This document shows positions 1-11,849 of a stretch of DNA of 64,000 bases, piece by piece. The notes below the pieces were generated by a model. That model did not search any database and was not told where the DNA came from. It saw only the letters and a list, made by a program, of their open reading frames with translations. A program made the position numbers and the translations under genes. The DNA is taken from positions 41,321 through 105,320 of the forward strand of contig JAHQIW010001925.1 of assembly GCA_019055375.1 (NCBI GenBank), given 5' to 3'. The number at the start of each line of letters is the position of its first letter. The first letter of the stretch is position 1. The DNA is from Parelaphostrongylus tenuis (Eukaryota; Nematoda; Chromadorea; Rhabditida; Metastrongylidae).

Positions 1-129
1 AAGTAATACTCGATAGCATAAATCTCTACGATTGAGAAACTATATTTGATTTTCAAGGTATTCGCTGGGTGATACAGAAGCGCAAAGATATTATGTTTCA
101 CATTTGGAGTTTTCTTCCCATATAAGAGT

Positions 130-240
130 TATTGAGGGGCGCCGTGGTTGAGTGGTTGTGATGCTCGTCGTTGCGCGTGAGGAGTTGAGCTTCACTCCCC
201 TCCTCACTCGGCCCTCCCTCTCCCCACGACTACCAACAAC
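130..240 (+). repeat. tRNA-like/SINE-like fragment
   Basis: A box-A-like stretch (GTGGTTGAGTGGTTGTGATGC) lies near 150 and is followed by GC-rich sequence of roughly tRNA length. No clean cloverleaf can be drawn, and the T-arm box (GGTTCRANNCC) is not evident. It resembles the heads of the tRNA-derived repeats elsewhere in the window. This is a weak call made from pattern only. Confidence 0.25.
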
Positions 241-905
241 CTCCGGCAGTCAACAAGAACGCCCTATGGAACGCCACAACCAGGCTACCATTGAGATTGC
301 AAGAAGACATGCTTGATCAGTATTCTACAACGTTCAAGAAGAAGACAAAATACGAGTCGAATTCTAGAAGTAGTGGGATCCGCACAATAACATTGTGATG
401 ACGGATAGTGCAAGTGTAGATGAGAAGAGTTATCTATGCCAAAAAGTAGATGAGAGTGTAGAGAAAACCATTGAGTGTTGAAGCCACAAAAATCAATATT
501 TTTTTCCAGAACGAAGAAGAAATCCTCATCGAATTATGAAAATCACGCGCTATTAGCGGAAATCGATCAAATGCATTCTGCGAAAGGTTAACGCACTAAT
601 TTGTGACAGCAGTGGGTGACCTAGTATGTACGGTAATTGTGAAAATTTGTGCGACGCATTTGGCAATGGAATCTTTACAGTTATGAATTAATGAATATCC
701 AACTCATGAAATTTTTCACACGAGTGAAGTTGTAGTTCTTAATCTAAGAAGTCCACAGAATTTGTCTGTCATCTCAATTATCTGATTGTGTCAGTGGAAA
801 CATCGTCTAACAGATATGTTTACTTCATTGCGCACATAAGGACAAATAAACCGAAAGTTTCAAAAAGTTCAGGAATGAACATCAGAAGACCTCTGTGAAC
901 CACTT
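241..905. other. No gene seen (5' flank)
   Basis: This is AT-rich sequence with frequent stops in all frames. It lies downstream of the Skp1-related gene on the minus strand, so it may hold that gene's 3' UTR. I see nothing else in it. Confidence 0.4.
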
Positions 906-2514
906 TCAATACTGCAACCAGGCGTCCTCTCTACGTATTTCTTCTTCTTCTTCTGGTGTGAAGCCATTTGCCATGCCAAATATTCTGCGAAGCTCTTCGG
1001 AATTTTACCCTAAAAATCGTGAGATGTCGTTCAGCAGTCATTATTAATTCAAACACTCGATTTGTCTTTAGTGCGGCAAGCTAACCCCTAACATACTACC
1101 TCGCTACACCGTGTTGTACATAGGAACGCCAACTGATACACTTGGTAACCATTTTGCGAATCTGATTTTGGTCCTTTTTCATTGTATGAATCGAATAATA
1201 GAAAGATGATTCCAAAACACTAGTAGAACAAATCATTACTACTTGCTGATTACTTAATAGACTACGATTTCAGTGTGATGCTGTGACTGAAGGGCACATT
1301 AAGGAGTTAAAGAGACAGTAATAGAATCTAAGAAAAGTAGTAATCTTTGAGGCAGTATACAGAACTAAAAGACAGATAAATCTAGTAAGAAATTTCGTGA
1401 GTTAGTCCGACGACATATTTCGGTACGACAGACCCACGACGTTGATTCTGCACGGCCAGAGCGCTGCGGCGAGTAGCCCTGAGTAGTTAGCGAACTCGCA
1501 CAGTGGCTAGAAGGTTGCTGGCTCAGTCCTCTCTCATGACGCTTCACTGCAGTAATGTTTATATTACTATTTTTGTCTTCAGTTCAGTATGCACCTAATC
1601 ACTGTCACAAAAAGCTACCACTAGCACTATAAACTTATCACATCGGCATTCAGCGCGTCCCACTTGTTAAGTGATTCGCCGTGTGCTGCGTGAGGGTTCA
1701 GTGTGGTTCGCATTACACTGCCTAACACTGTATAAAATATGCCTTTGAATCCAACTTTCACAATATCGACGAAATGCATGCGAAAAAAGCTGTATATACG
1801 TTTTTACCCCAAGGATTTACGTTCCGTACCAAAAACACCAAAATATCAGACAACTGAGCTGTTTTTATATACCGTAATAATTACGAACAGAAGAATCGGC
1901 AACCCTAATCAACACCAAAGCGTAACACCAGACAAACTTGCGGTGAAGCGCTGTGATACCGTATAGTAGCAGCAACCTTTTACCAGATAGCTGAGAATAC
2001 TAATCACTCGGATACGGACTGGTCAAAGCGCGCGACAGAGGATGAAGCTAATGCCGTGGGCCTATGGTACCCAAAAAGTTCATGCACTTTCTCTTTCTTC
2101 AAATAACCGTTCTATGATTTATGAATTGAGTTCACAGAAAATCCAACAATGGTTCCCATTATGAACAAAAATATGTACTACAATTAAATGCTAGCTGTGC
2201 TTTCTCTCTCTCTCTCTTTCGCTATATATAACATTTACATACACACGTATATATACATACATGTATATATGCATATATATATATAATGTACATATATGTG
2301 TACGCAGCAAGTATAGTGAAAAGTAGAATAGTAAAAAAACATTCATGCACATATATATGTGCATATACATATCATATGTGTATGTATGCATATATACACA
2401 TGTTCATTCATATAAATAAATATATATATATATATGTATATATATATATGTATACGCATACACTACATACGTGAGAATATATATGTACGCAGTTAGTTAT
2501 GCATATATACACAC

Positions 2515-2546
<32 letters not shown>

Positions 2547-3780
2547 GCATGTGTATTTACAGAGATTTCAGTTGCAGCTAACTATACCTTTTTTTTTCAG
2601 TGACCCTCTTACATCCGTCGTCAAAAAGAGGGGAAATATCCAAGTAATCAGCGGCCTGTAATGCAAAATTATAACTGATACTAAACAAGATTGATCGTAA
2701 ACATGAGCTTCCAAGTCCTCTTGTAATGTACCATTATGACATCAAAGAGCATGGCTTGGTCGACGTTGAAGAATTTGTCGTCCCACTCCTTTAGAATCCT
2801 CTCGCCTTCAGCACTACGTTCATTTTCAAGATGATTTTCACACCACAGCAGCACCTGTAGCAGAATATCCACATAGAGTTTAAGAATTAGAAGTCGGGAT
2901 CTTGACACCTACTTTTCTAGTTCAAGTTTACTATTTCACTATTATGATATAAAAAAGGCATTGCTGTAGCATAAAACCTTCGGCAAACATGATCTGACTG
3001 TTGACAGTTTTTCTACTAGCGAAATTTCATAAAGATCACATCAAAGTGAAAATTAACGTCATTCAAAGAAATCTGCATCCAAGAATCTTGATGGTAGTCA
3101 AAATAATCTACTCCAAGCTGGAATTGTACCCTCGTCTCACCCATACAAAGGGGCATGCAGACACTACACCACGGAGACCACCGCTTTGCTGCTACTCTTT
3201 CTCTGGTATATCCTATCACAGCTATCAAGAATCAACCTTTGACGGGTTTCAGCGAGTAAGCATAAGATGTAAAGTGCTAGCAAAGCGGTAGCCTTGGTGG
3301 TGTAGTGGTAACGCTCTTCCTCTTGAGGGTAAAACGCGAGCTTAACTACGCAACTGGGGTCGCGTGTTCTGCACACCACTCAGCACTCTTACAAATATAC
3401 TTATGACGTCATAACATTGCTATAAAAGTGTAAGAATAAAGAACCGAAGGTTAAAAAATTTCGCTTTGATTATACTTGGTAAAAAGCAGTATTTCGATTA
3501 CCTTTCTCAACACTTGGGAGTTCACCTTTAGTAGGGGAATCGGCTCGTTGTCATCTTGCAGAACCAAGTTCTGAATTGTAATAATTCTCCATTATAACAG
3601 CGAATGAGCACATTAAAAGACGAACCTCTATCATTGTAGCGATGACCTTGACATGACAATAAGTGGTGCACGTACTTCGAATATTTCGTTGTCATTCGTT
3701 TGTACCTTGTAAATTTTTTCGCTAAGGTTCTTCTCGTTGCTGGGCTTAGAAGAGCTGCCGCTATATTGCTTTTTGGGCAT
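906..3780 (-). CDS. skr: Skp1-related (SKR) SCF adaptor gene, five exons, with three one-base deficits
   Basis: Skp1 family proteins are BTB-fold adaptors that link cullin-1 to F-box proteins in SCF ubiquitin ligases; nematodes carry expanded skr families. Exons on the minus strand are 3780-3626, 3570-3502, 2854-2732, 2655-2588 and 1009-906, with GT-AG junctions. Exon 1 starts at an ATG (3780) and contains KIYKVQTNDNEIFEV. Exon 2 has DDNEPIPLLKVNSQVLRK. Exon 3 has VLLWCENH and EWDDKFFNVDQAMLFDVIM. Exon 4 has AADYLDISPLFDDGCKRV. Exon 5 has FTPEEEEEIRREDAWLQY then TGA. Together they give about 170 residues, the usual Skp1 length, with both the BTB part and the C-terminal F-box-binding helices. 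Exons 1-4 join in phase 0. Three places need one extra base to keep frame: near 3643 in exon 1, the A9 run at 2589-2597 ending exon 4, and near 998 at the GKIP/EELRR junction in exon 5. It is therefore either a young pseudogene or a real gene with uncorrected deletion errors. The large last intron holds a dispersed repeat and a microsatellite. Confidence 0.8.
1430..2000 (+). repeat. Dispersed ~560-bp repeat, copy 1
   Basis: This segment aligns by eye with 5280-5830 in the same orientation. Shared landmarks are a GC-rich head, a run ending CGCTTCACTGCA, a central AATATGCC/AATACCG block and a tail of the form GCGGTGAAGCGCT...AGCAGCAACCTT. The head has tRNA-like wording, so the repeat may be a long SINE or a non-autonomous element. 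It sits in the last intron of the Skp1-related gene. No protein is predicted. Confidence 0.5.
2195..2560. repeat. CT, TA and CA/TG microsatellite tract
   Basis: A (CT)n run at about 2201-2218 is followed by mixed TATA/CATA/TG repeats to about 2550. Apparent open frames here are low-complexity Tyr/Ile/Met/His strings. It lies in the large intron before the final skr exon. Confidence 0.9.
3290..3400 (+). repeat. tRNA-derived SINE-like repeat (family 2)
   Basis: It starts with AGCCTTGGTGGTGTAGTGGT (box-A-like) and continues to a degenerate T-arm region and the family tail TTCTGCACACCACTCAGCACT. The tail matches other members at 8205, 40640 and 53030. It lies in the intron between exons 2 and 3 of the Skp1-related gene. 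Confidence 0.5.
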
Positions 3781-4127
3781 AATGCTGCAAAAATAACCTC
3801 TCATTGTTTGTAAGCAAGTTCGAGGATAGGGAGAAAAACATGACCGTATGACGCATTGCGAGCTCACAAAACGTATTTGAGGTTGTAGCCCTGATTTCGT
3901 AGAGCTTGTAATGTGAGAAGAACTGCTAAGTTTCAAACTGCGGAAATCTACCACGATATCCGCAAACTGGAATGATCCATTTGGAAACAGATGGAAATTG
4001 AAGGTCAAAAACACACATATACTAAAATATAAGGAGGAGTGGGAATTGGGGGGGGGGGGGGGGCTGAATTGCAATCGCTTAGAGACGAGATATTAGCGAA
4101 TTCGTGCCATCATTCATATTGTTATGA

Positions 4128-4410
4128 GGTGGTGATGAACGCCTGTGGCGCATTAGTTAAAGGCGCTATGCGGTACACACGTGGATGATCAGTGAATATG
4201 TTTAAGGATCGCAGAAATTTCCATATCTGCGGGATCGGTAAATTAGTACCAGTCTGGTCGCGGACTTGTTTGGGAGAACAAGCAGCACTGACCCGATACA
4301 GCGCTAGGCCACCGTGAGTCGCTGCAAGGGCCAAACACGCATCAAATCCCCTAAAACAGAGTTAATCGGTTGACTTCCGTAGACTAAGAGACGTGTCCAA
4401 CGACTTTACT
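4128..4410 (+). repeat. tRNA-derived SINE-like repeat (family 1)
   Basis: The tRNA-like head GAACGCCTGTGGCGCATTAG is followed by a body containing GGTAAATTAGTACCAGTCTG and CACTGACCCGA. It is the reverse complement of the repeat at 42165-42462 and related to 33212-33475. The head lacks a proper T stem, so it is a SINE head and not a working tRNA. It lies just upstream of the Skp1-related gene. Confidence 0.55.
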
Positions 4411-4439
4411 ACTTCTGCCCCGAGTCGACGCCGACTACA

Positions 4440-4790
4440 GCCACTTTTCGTTGCAGGACTCGCAACCAAGTGTCGGAAAGATTAACGTGCGGTATGCACC
4501 GGCGTATTGACTGCTGCTTCTCGATGTTATGTGTGCAGGAGTGGTGCCAACATCAAGATCCGCAGTCGATACGCTCGCGCAGACCGCAAGCGAATCATTA
4601 CAAAACTGAGCTGCAGGTCCAGCACCGAAGAATGGCCACGGCCAGCGCCTACTCAGGACAGAGGGGGTGGAGTAGTTGAGCACGCCCCCGGGTCCACGGA
4701 AGCAACAGGTCAAAAGTTGCAGTCGAATGCATAGCGCATCTCTGAGGAACTGATTAACGCCGAAACCTTTATTATTCATCCTAATAATTT
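4440..4790 (+). repeat. SINE-like repeat (family 1), diverged copy
   Basis: The 3' end (GTCGAATGCATAGCGCATC then ACTGATTAACGCCG) is the reverse complement of 42165-42212. The 5' half is diverged, with GTGCGGTATGCACCGGCG in place of a recognisable head. It lies directly after the copy at 4128-4410, giving a tandem arrangement. Confidence 0.5.
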
Positions 4791-5279
4791 TCCAGTGAAG
4801 GTGAAATTAGGATGGAGCACCCACAAAGATCGAGATAGTTGCTGTGTTGACTCTACTCGTCTCAAGATGTGCACTACTCCAAAATCTTTCTCCTTGTAAA
4901 CTCTATTACAAAATATAGGAACTGCCACATGATGATGAAATCCATATTGATTCAGATATTCCAGATATTTGATAGAGAAATAAGAAAATGGAGTTTACCC
5001 AACACATTTCCTCTAAGCACTTTTATAAGCAGAGCGAACTCGGCCGATTTCATGAGGAAAATGCTGCGTCGGACGTGTGATCAATTGAGATCGAGTGCAC
5101 AATGTTGAGTGATGTGCAAAATCTTGGATACCGTGGGAAAGTGAATCCTCGTTTCACACCTTCCGGGGACGCCAGCGAACCAGTGCACCGCAGGGGCTCC
5201 TATGCTGCTACGACTCTTCCGAGATCACATAGTTCAAACATTACAGACGCAGCTTAGAGATCTTGACACTCCGAGGACG

Positions 5280-5830
5280 ACCGGGACACGGCTCTAACGC
5301 TGTTCCCCTGCGCGCGGATGAGAGCGGTCCATTGCGCCGCGTGGCTGGTGATGTCGGGCTTCCAGGAAGAAGGTTTCTGGTTCGATCCTCTCCTACGCCG
5401 CTTCACTGCACATTCTTTGCTGTTGTTCTTTTGTTTTCTGCTCAATACATATCATACAATACTTCTTCTTATCCTAACACCGTAACACAAGCCACCAATC
5501 TGTCTTTTGATTATCATCATACGTAGGTAATACACTGCTGTGCACTGCCATAAACTGTGGAAAATACCGTTTTAAGATTCGACTTTTACAACGTCGTCGA
5601 AGGAAATGCGAGAGAAAGCCAAGTATGCGTTCTAACCCCGATGAATCTCCGTTTCGTATCGAAAAGTAGCAAACTGTTAAAAAGGTGGGCGTTCTTCCTT
5701 AGCACTAATGACCATGCCATAGAAGAATCTTCAAGTCTAATCGACGTCAAGAAAGAACACCGAAGGGCTGCAGTGGAGCGCTTTGAAACGGGACCGAAGC
5801 AGTAACCTTCCCTGAGACGATGGGCATCAC
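5280..5830 (+). repeat. Dispersed ~560-bp repeat, copy 2
   Basis: This is the partner of 1430-2000. The head reads tRNA-like (GTTTCTGGTTCGATCC near 5370-5390, a T-arm box) and is followed by CGCTTCACTGCA and a non-coding body ending GACCGAAGCAGTAACCTT. It is better preserved at the head than copy 1 and supports a tRNA-derived origin. Confidence 0.5.
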
Positions 5831-6540
5831 TTACCACTCGGCACACCAGACTTTCCTCCTCGAGCGCAGCGTGACCAGTGCCGTGTCCCATCGTTTCCAA
5901 AGTCAACAATTCTAAAGAGACCTCTCCAGGGAAGACGAGAAGTCCTCATTTTCAAGCATTTTTCTCACTGCTACGAAGTAAAACATATTAAAAATCTAAG
6001 AGATATCGAAATTATCAAAAGTTCATAGCTTATCTCTCATGAACGAGAGCCTGGCTGCGAGAAGTGTGCGGACCATTGTCATCTCGAAGAGAATTTCATC
6101 TCAAAAGAAAAAACTCTAAAAGTGCTTGAACATATATTTATGCTAGTGGAGCATAGTAAGAGCTATCTCTTACAGTCGCTTGCAATCGTCGGCAAATAAC
6201 CGACTGCCGTTTAATTTTAGAAAAAACGTAGAAGGAAAAAAGTCAAATAAATTCAAGAATTCAGAAGAAAGAAATCACATGTGTTCTCTCTTGCTATGAA
6301 CTAATGACCGGGGAGAGGAAAAAAATTTCACGAAAACGAAAAACGAAGGGGAGGAGGCACGTCAACACGCCACTTCCCGGCGTCAATACGGTATCCATGA
6401 GACAACTACCGCCCTAAGGCGCTCGTGTCAGGACCCATTCTATTGGATGATCTACCACTGACGCGTTGATATCCAGCTGCATCGCAACTTTAGAAGTTGT
6501 TTTGAAGTAAGTAGCCATAAGTTAGATTTTTCAAAGAAAG
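5831..6540. other. No gene seen
   Basis: This is intergenic sequence with stops in all frames and no acceptor/donor pair enclosing a coding-like stretch that I could support. Confidence 0.4.
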
Positions 6541-6544
6541 AGTG

Positions 6545-6670
6545 TTGGCGAAGCAGTGACTTCTGTGGTGTACTGGCAGCGCGAACCCACAATATGGGTG
6601 GGACAAAGGTTCAACTCCCGCCTAGGATCAGATGTTATGCATACCATTCAGTACTCTTAGATGCTCCACA
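6545..6670 (+). repeat. tRNA-derived SINE-like repeat (family 2), left arm
   Basis: It contains a box-A-like TGGTGTACTGGCAGCGCG, a T-arm-like AGGTTCAACTCCCGCC and the family tail GCATACCATTCAGTACTCTT. It faces a minus-strand relative at 6815-6905, forming a loose fold-back pair. Confidence 0.5.
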
Positions 6671-6814
6671 ATAGTGGTTCCCACTGTTATAAGCTGATCT
6701 GGAAGATTTGTCTTCCTCGCCATCTTCTCTTTAAACTCCTATTTCACCGCTTTTTATAGCTGCAGTATCATGCTAAAACTACATATCTGAAAACGTTAGT
6801 GATATGCTAAACTT

Positions 6815-6905
6815 CATCCCTTGGGAGAGAGTCGATCCCTTGCCTCACTTTTTCGGGGGACGCATGCTAACCACTGCACTACCAGAACCCCTTTCCTGCT
6901 ATCAC
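6815..6905 (-). repeat. tRNA-derived SINE-like repeat (family 2), right arm
   Basis: Read on the minus strand it gives GGTTCTGGTAGTGCAGTGGT followed by a T-arm-like GGGATCGACTC. It is inverted relative to the copy at 6545. Confidence 0.45.
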
Positions 6906-7129
6906 TCTTTCCATGTTGTCACCTTCTCGTGTTGCATTCAGATTTGATAGGAGACGCTCATACTATTCAGTAGTCCCTCTTCAGTACTTTCAGTGCAGTT
7001 TGTTGGCTGGAGTTGGACTGGCAGACGACCTGCTAGCATGTCCAGTTTTTTTTGCGCCTGTAGCTTGTTGGTTGCGAATAAACATTTATAGATGTCGTAT
7101 TTAATTAAAGACAATTCAGTACGATAATT

Positions 7130-8200
7130 CCCCACATCGATTTAATTTCGGCTTGATTTTAATTCATAAGTAACTCTAAATATCGATGTCAAGTACAGAT
7201 CAGAACCAAGCAATATTCGATTAATTTCTTCTGCTATCATGTAGGATCACAAATTCCTCATCTGAATGACTGTGTGATCGGACGAGGAGCTCATTAGAGA
7301 AGTTCGAAAATAGCATCACTTTGGAGTACCAACTTATCATATTTGAGATGATTGTCATATGTGTGAAAACTATAACCTTTTACAGAGATTGACAACATCA
7401 TGGCAATAGTGTAGTGCGTGGGCTGGTAGCTACAAGTCTGGAACAATTGAAATCACGGAAATCATGGTGAATACCGCAGTAGGCGTATGTATAACAAAGG
7501 ACAGCGATTATCGTGAGCCACAATGACTGAGAAGAAGGAAACAAAAGTGATCAAGATGCGGGGCACTCGCTGCCGTGAGCGCGAAGAATTTGCCTTTTAC
7601 TTCAGCAATTCACTTTTTAATGTTGACAGTTTACTTTACGGTATTCTCATCTAAATATCTCCGATTGAAAATTAATAATCCATGTCCGTCATAGACTAAT
7701 GTCACAATATTAACCTTTTGCTGGAGACGGGCATCGCATTCTAGAGACGATTTCTTGGAGATCTTTTTCGCCGTACAAAACTATCTCACAACGATTGCAG
7801 CAGTCATTTGGAAAGTTTAATATCAGTCATCCCAATGCTGCTCTTGGTTTCTGAAAAGGCTTTTGTAGTGCGTCGTGGCAACGGAAATAAATTTGCTGAA
7901 AAGCACTGAGGGTGGTCCAGTGGATGAATATGCTGTATGATGGTAGCCGTAGTGTGGTGACTGACTATATCTGAGGCTGAATCTCTTAAAGCAGTGGCAG
8001 GCCAACCATAGCCTATGAATTGGCTTCATTACCGAATTGATAGGTTCCGTTCACATTTTTACTGAGGACATACTATGAGTAGTTTATTAGTGTTGCGAAA
8101 CGGAACCAAATGATGGCATGCTGATTTTACATTGGAGAGATTATTCATGAGGTAGGCGTTTTGGTAGTCGACAGTTAACGCTTTGTAGCGTAGAAAGAGT
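7130..8200. other. No gene seen
   Basis: This is a stretch between repeats. Short open frames occur on both strands but none has splice signals plus recognisable protein similarity. Confidence 0.35.
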
Positions 8201-8204
8201 GGAG

Positions 8205-8380
8205 TGAAGAACCAGTGTCGGTGGTACAGCGGTTTAGCACATGCTCCCGGAAAGAATAAGATCTGGGTTCAAATCCCGGCTGACGAAAACGTTTTGCACG
8301 CCACTCTACACTATTGGATTAATAGAAACATCATAACACCGCAATAGGCGGTCAAATGAAATGATTTGGGAATCATTTCT
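8205..8380 (+). repeat. tRNA-derived SINE-like repeat (family 2)
   Basis: The head GTCGGTGGTACAGCGGTTTA is followed by the T-arm GGGTTCAAATCCCGGCTGAC. The tail includes TTGCACGCCACTCTACACTA and ACACCGCAATAGGCGGTCAA. The same tail recurs at 40740-40830. Confidence 0.6.
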
Positions 8381-8554
8381 TTACTCTTATGAGTTTTACG
8401 AAATTTCTTGCGGTTCAGGTCGTTGACCAATAATTTTACTCCTAACTGATCGTTCATTCGTTCCAAACGTTATGATCAATAATAATTGCCATTTCGTATA
8501 GGCAGGTATGAGAAGCACAAAAGTCGACTCGACATACCGAGAGATACTAAATGA

Positions 8555-8660
8555 TGTTTACGACTATGAACCTCAGATGGGAGTTGAACCAACTTTTCAC
8601 CTATACCGAGGTCACATGCTACCACTACACCACCAAGGCCTTTACTTTGTCAACACTCTG
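8555..8660 (-). repeat. tRNA-derived SINE-like repeat (family 2), inverted
   Basis: The minus strand reads GCCTTGGTGGTGTAGTGGTA, then a T-arm-like GGTTCAACTCCC. It lies between plus-strand relatives at 8205 and 8770. Confidence 0.5.
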
Positions 8661-8764
8661 CGATACTCAACATATGCCACAAAATACCACCAAATGATGG
8701 CAGGAATGTGGATGTATGGTAGCGCATAGTCTGATAATCAACATTTTGTATTGCAGTACGAGAT

Positions 8765-8890
8765 AGCAGAGTATGGGCCTCCTTGACTTAGTGGTAGCTC
8801 GTGTTCCCAGAACGGGTGGAACGTTCGTTCAATTTTCACCCACAATCTTAAATTTGGCATAGCACCTAAGTTTTGGGTCATGGAACATTG
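8765..8890 (+). repeat. tRNA-derived SINE-like repeat (family 2)
   Basis: The head CCTCCTTGACTTAGTGGTAG and a degenerate T-arm (GTTCAATTTTCACCC) precede a shortened tail. It is the third family member within 700 bp. Confidence 0.45.
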
Positions 8891-8999
8891 CTGTTTAATC
8901 TTTGTAGAAGAGAAGTCCGTAACAGCATGAAACTACAGGTCTCTTCAAGTGGCAGCGACGCATACTTAGATGTTGGGCTTTGTGTTTAGACAGGTGGAG

Positions 9000-9930
9000 T
9001 GCGTTGTGAGTTGGTTTCCATTTGTACTAACTGGTATATACTACTACATCACATTGGTATTTTAACAGTAATGGTACTACTAATCAACACTTCGAAACTC
9101 AAGGTGAAACTTTCAAACACATTTACGTCGACGACAAATTTTTGGTGGCGCACATGACACATTGCCTAGAATTCTGCTTATCAAGCCTTTATGACTCTCA
9201 TGGAGGTCACAGCGACCACAATGTTTGCAATTTGACTGCTACGCCCTATTTCCGTGATATAAATAGGATTCCCTTTGAGTTTAAAGAAATTTGCTATTCC
9301 ATTTTTCTTCATATACTTCATGTTATTCTCTACACCCTTCCATGTTTTTGGTGCATACACTGATCGTTTCGTCTTAGACGCTGCTTTCCTCAAATTTCGT
9401 AAATGAAAGAGGTTGAACAAATAGTGTCCTACAAATTACAGCACGATAATTACTACATTGTATTGTTGATGTGTATAGTTGCCGGAGACACACTTGATGT
9501 GCAAGGAAAGAAACGCAATTCGTTCATAACTTTTGTTGACATTCTTAATGCTAAACAATTTCAACCCTTCATTGACTGTGTGTATGATTTTTGTTGCGCA
9601 CGCTTTTCTTGATTTTTTCTGACTATTTTTTTCTGTGTTCGTGTGTTTCGGGTGTGTTCTCTGGGCTTGCTTTGTAAAGCCTCACTCATGTCCATGATTC
9701 ACTACACTTCAGTGAAACGATCTCATTTGCTTTTGTGTGGGCAACCGGCTCAAATATCATCAGGCATTGCCTTACAACTCAAAATGAGAAATCCTATGTT
9801 AGGTGTCCAACATTCATACATTTCATTCATCATAATAATACCTGTGGCATCAGGAAGAATCCTATAGCGGACAGATGAAGTAAACCCTGGGTCTGAAATG
9901 TAGGAATATATCATAATGTATAGTTATTCA
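9000..9930. other. No gene supported; AT-rich
   Basis: Lys-rich open stretches occur on the minus strand (about 9181-9420) and short ones on the plus strand. None resembles a family I recognise, and I find no convincing exon borders. Confidence 0.3.
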
Positions 9931-9939
9931 TAACACAAG

Positions 9940-10035
9940 GTTAGGAGAGCGCTCAGTTCAGTAGTTGGAGGTATCATGCAGCACAAATGGGGGTCGTTGA
10001 TTCGATTCCGCGTCATAGACTCACCATACATTCCA
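9940..10035 (+). repeat. tRNA-like repeat fragment
   Basis: GAGAGCGCTCAGTTCAGTAG is followed by GGTCGTTGATTCGATTCCGC, giving box A and box B spacing close to a tRNA. The anticodon arm is not convincing. It is probably a SINE head. Confidence 0.35.
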
Positions 10036-10239
10036 TCCTTCTGGAGTTGGCAAACTAGTACCATACTCAAACGAGAGGACAGCAAACCGCGTGATATATC
10101 GGTAGACAACCACAAATTATTAGATGTGTATTCAGTCATGTTAGAAATGCTTGGCGAAGTGACGCACCTTAAAAATTGATCAACGCTGAGTGCCTTATCT
10201 TCTATTATAAAGGTGCTGACTGTACTCATAGCTCATATA

Positions 10240-11285
10240 ACACTAGCTGACTGCTTTGCTGAAAGCGACCTCATATTTTCCTTTGAATCCCAAATGGCAG
10301 ATGTATGCGTCGCCATTTGCCACGTCTTATGTCGCGCGCGGAAGATATTTCGTATTTTCGCGCGCTGCAATGGAAATCTAGGGATTTATTTGGCAAATTG
10401 AGGTTAGGAAGGAATATTATGACCAATAAATAATGGAATACCTCCGAAGACACTCTGTAAAGATCATTTTAAGGACAACATCACACACACAGCTCAGAAA
10501 ATGTGCTCTGAATGTGCTGATAATCAGCTTCAAAGTGCTGTTCTGTCCTGAAAATATCATGCTTTTTAAATTTGGTGACTAAACATTAGAATAAAAATTA
10601 GGTGGATCGTTTATATGAAAGAGAAGATCTAATAACGGACGAAGAGTGCAGGATGATTATGAAAATGTAGTCCTCTACAGGTATCACGTACATAATGTGC
10701 GAGGAGTTTTCGGAACTTTCTTCTGAAATTAAGGTGTCACGCTCATCGAATTTAATGGATGTATTCCAAGACTTTTAGCTCAGAGATATTTGACTGCAGC
10801 GTTTACCGACTCTGTGCTGTGCTTTCTTTTATGCTTTCAGTCGCCAGGCTTCAGAGCGATCGATTCGGGGTTGTTCACCTCCAGTAAAAAAGATTGAGAT
10901 CTTTTGTTGAGATTGCGGATCGGAAAAGATTAGAATGAAACTTAGCGCTATCGTAAAGGCATTCTGATAGTGAAATTCAGGAAAACAAGTCGGCATGGTG
11001 ATGATCATTCGTAGTTGAGTGTCAATAATTTGCGGTTATGTCTACAAATTTTGAACAAGACTTAATATTCATTCACTTTTGGAAATTTCCAATTCAACCA
11101 TCTGTGGGCATTGTCAGAGTGATCGATATATTCTCCACTATAAATGGACCAGTAATACATGACTGGTAAGTTTTCAATCTTGAATTCCTTAATGCAGCAC
11201 ATTCACTCCAATTTTAGGGAAATTCGGGTCGGACCCGATATTTTGGATCATTTCGTCAGGCAGGGTTTAGAAATCAACAGGTGAA
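10240..11285. other. No gene seen
   Basis: This is intergenic sequence before the start of duplication copy 1. I see no supported coding exon or repeat. Confidence 0.35.
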
Positions 11286-11502
11286 GGTACTGCAAGAAAA
11301 AGTTGTCAGAAACATGATGCTATTTTCAAATAAATATTAAAACGGAATACTACGATATGATTAATCAATCTGCGTGGATATCTTTCGACAGCACAAACCA
11401 TCTATAGCCGAAGTATGGCGAAATGTCCGCCTAGTCATTGCGTTTATACATGGGGTCACGCAAAACCATCACTAGTCGAAAAAAACGAAGACGAAAAGGA
11501 AT

Positions 11503-11723
11503 CAGGACCGGTCCAAAGCGCAAAAGATGATGAGAGCCATCTCATCGACTGTTCTTAAACCTCCCTTAAAACATTCAACATAGCCTATATAATTTTTAGT
11601 GATTTTCCGACGTTACTCTGTCAGAGCCATACGTATTTTTCAGCGGTGTCGCCCGCTTCATCAGAGGGCCAACCCTCACATGTGGACCCTACTTCATTGC
11701 AGGGATCGAAGGTGGCACTGAAT
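11503..11723 (-). mobile_element. 221-bp insert carrying a hammerhead-like core, copy-1 specific
   Basis: Copy 2 of the duplication reads straight across this point. In copy 1 the block is flanked by GAAT on both sides (11499-11502 and 11720-11723). On the minus strand it carries a hammerhead-like core at 11606-11670. It may be a small non-autonomous ribozyme-bearing element; deletion from copy 2 is the alternative. Confidence 0.5.
11606..11670 (-). ncRNA. Hammerhead-ribozyme-like motif (family 2)
   Basis: The minus strand reads CTGATGA, then AGCGG-loop-CCGCT (a 5-bp stem II), then GAAA, which is the hammerhead core order. Sequence after GAAA (AATACGTATGGCTC) matches the segment after the cores at 11856 and 28476 (CGTACGTATGACTC). 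The stem I partner was not established. Confidence 0.5.
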
Positions 11724-11849
11724 TTCTACATTTCACTACCAGCCGTAATCTATCGACTGAAAAAATGGTCGTAACGCAATATCTTGTGCTATGGCTATAA
11801 ATTACTTCTCTCCATCCCTGCTGTAAAATCGTGTTCAAGTGCGGCGCGT

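Noticed and set aside
2191..2474. Open frames on both strands rich in Tyr, Ile, Met and His
   Set aside because: They are translations of TA/CA microsatellite sequence, have no domain or splice context, and run in both strands over the same repeats.
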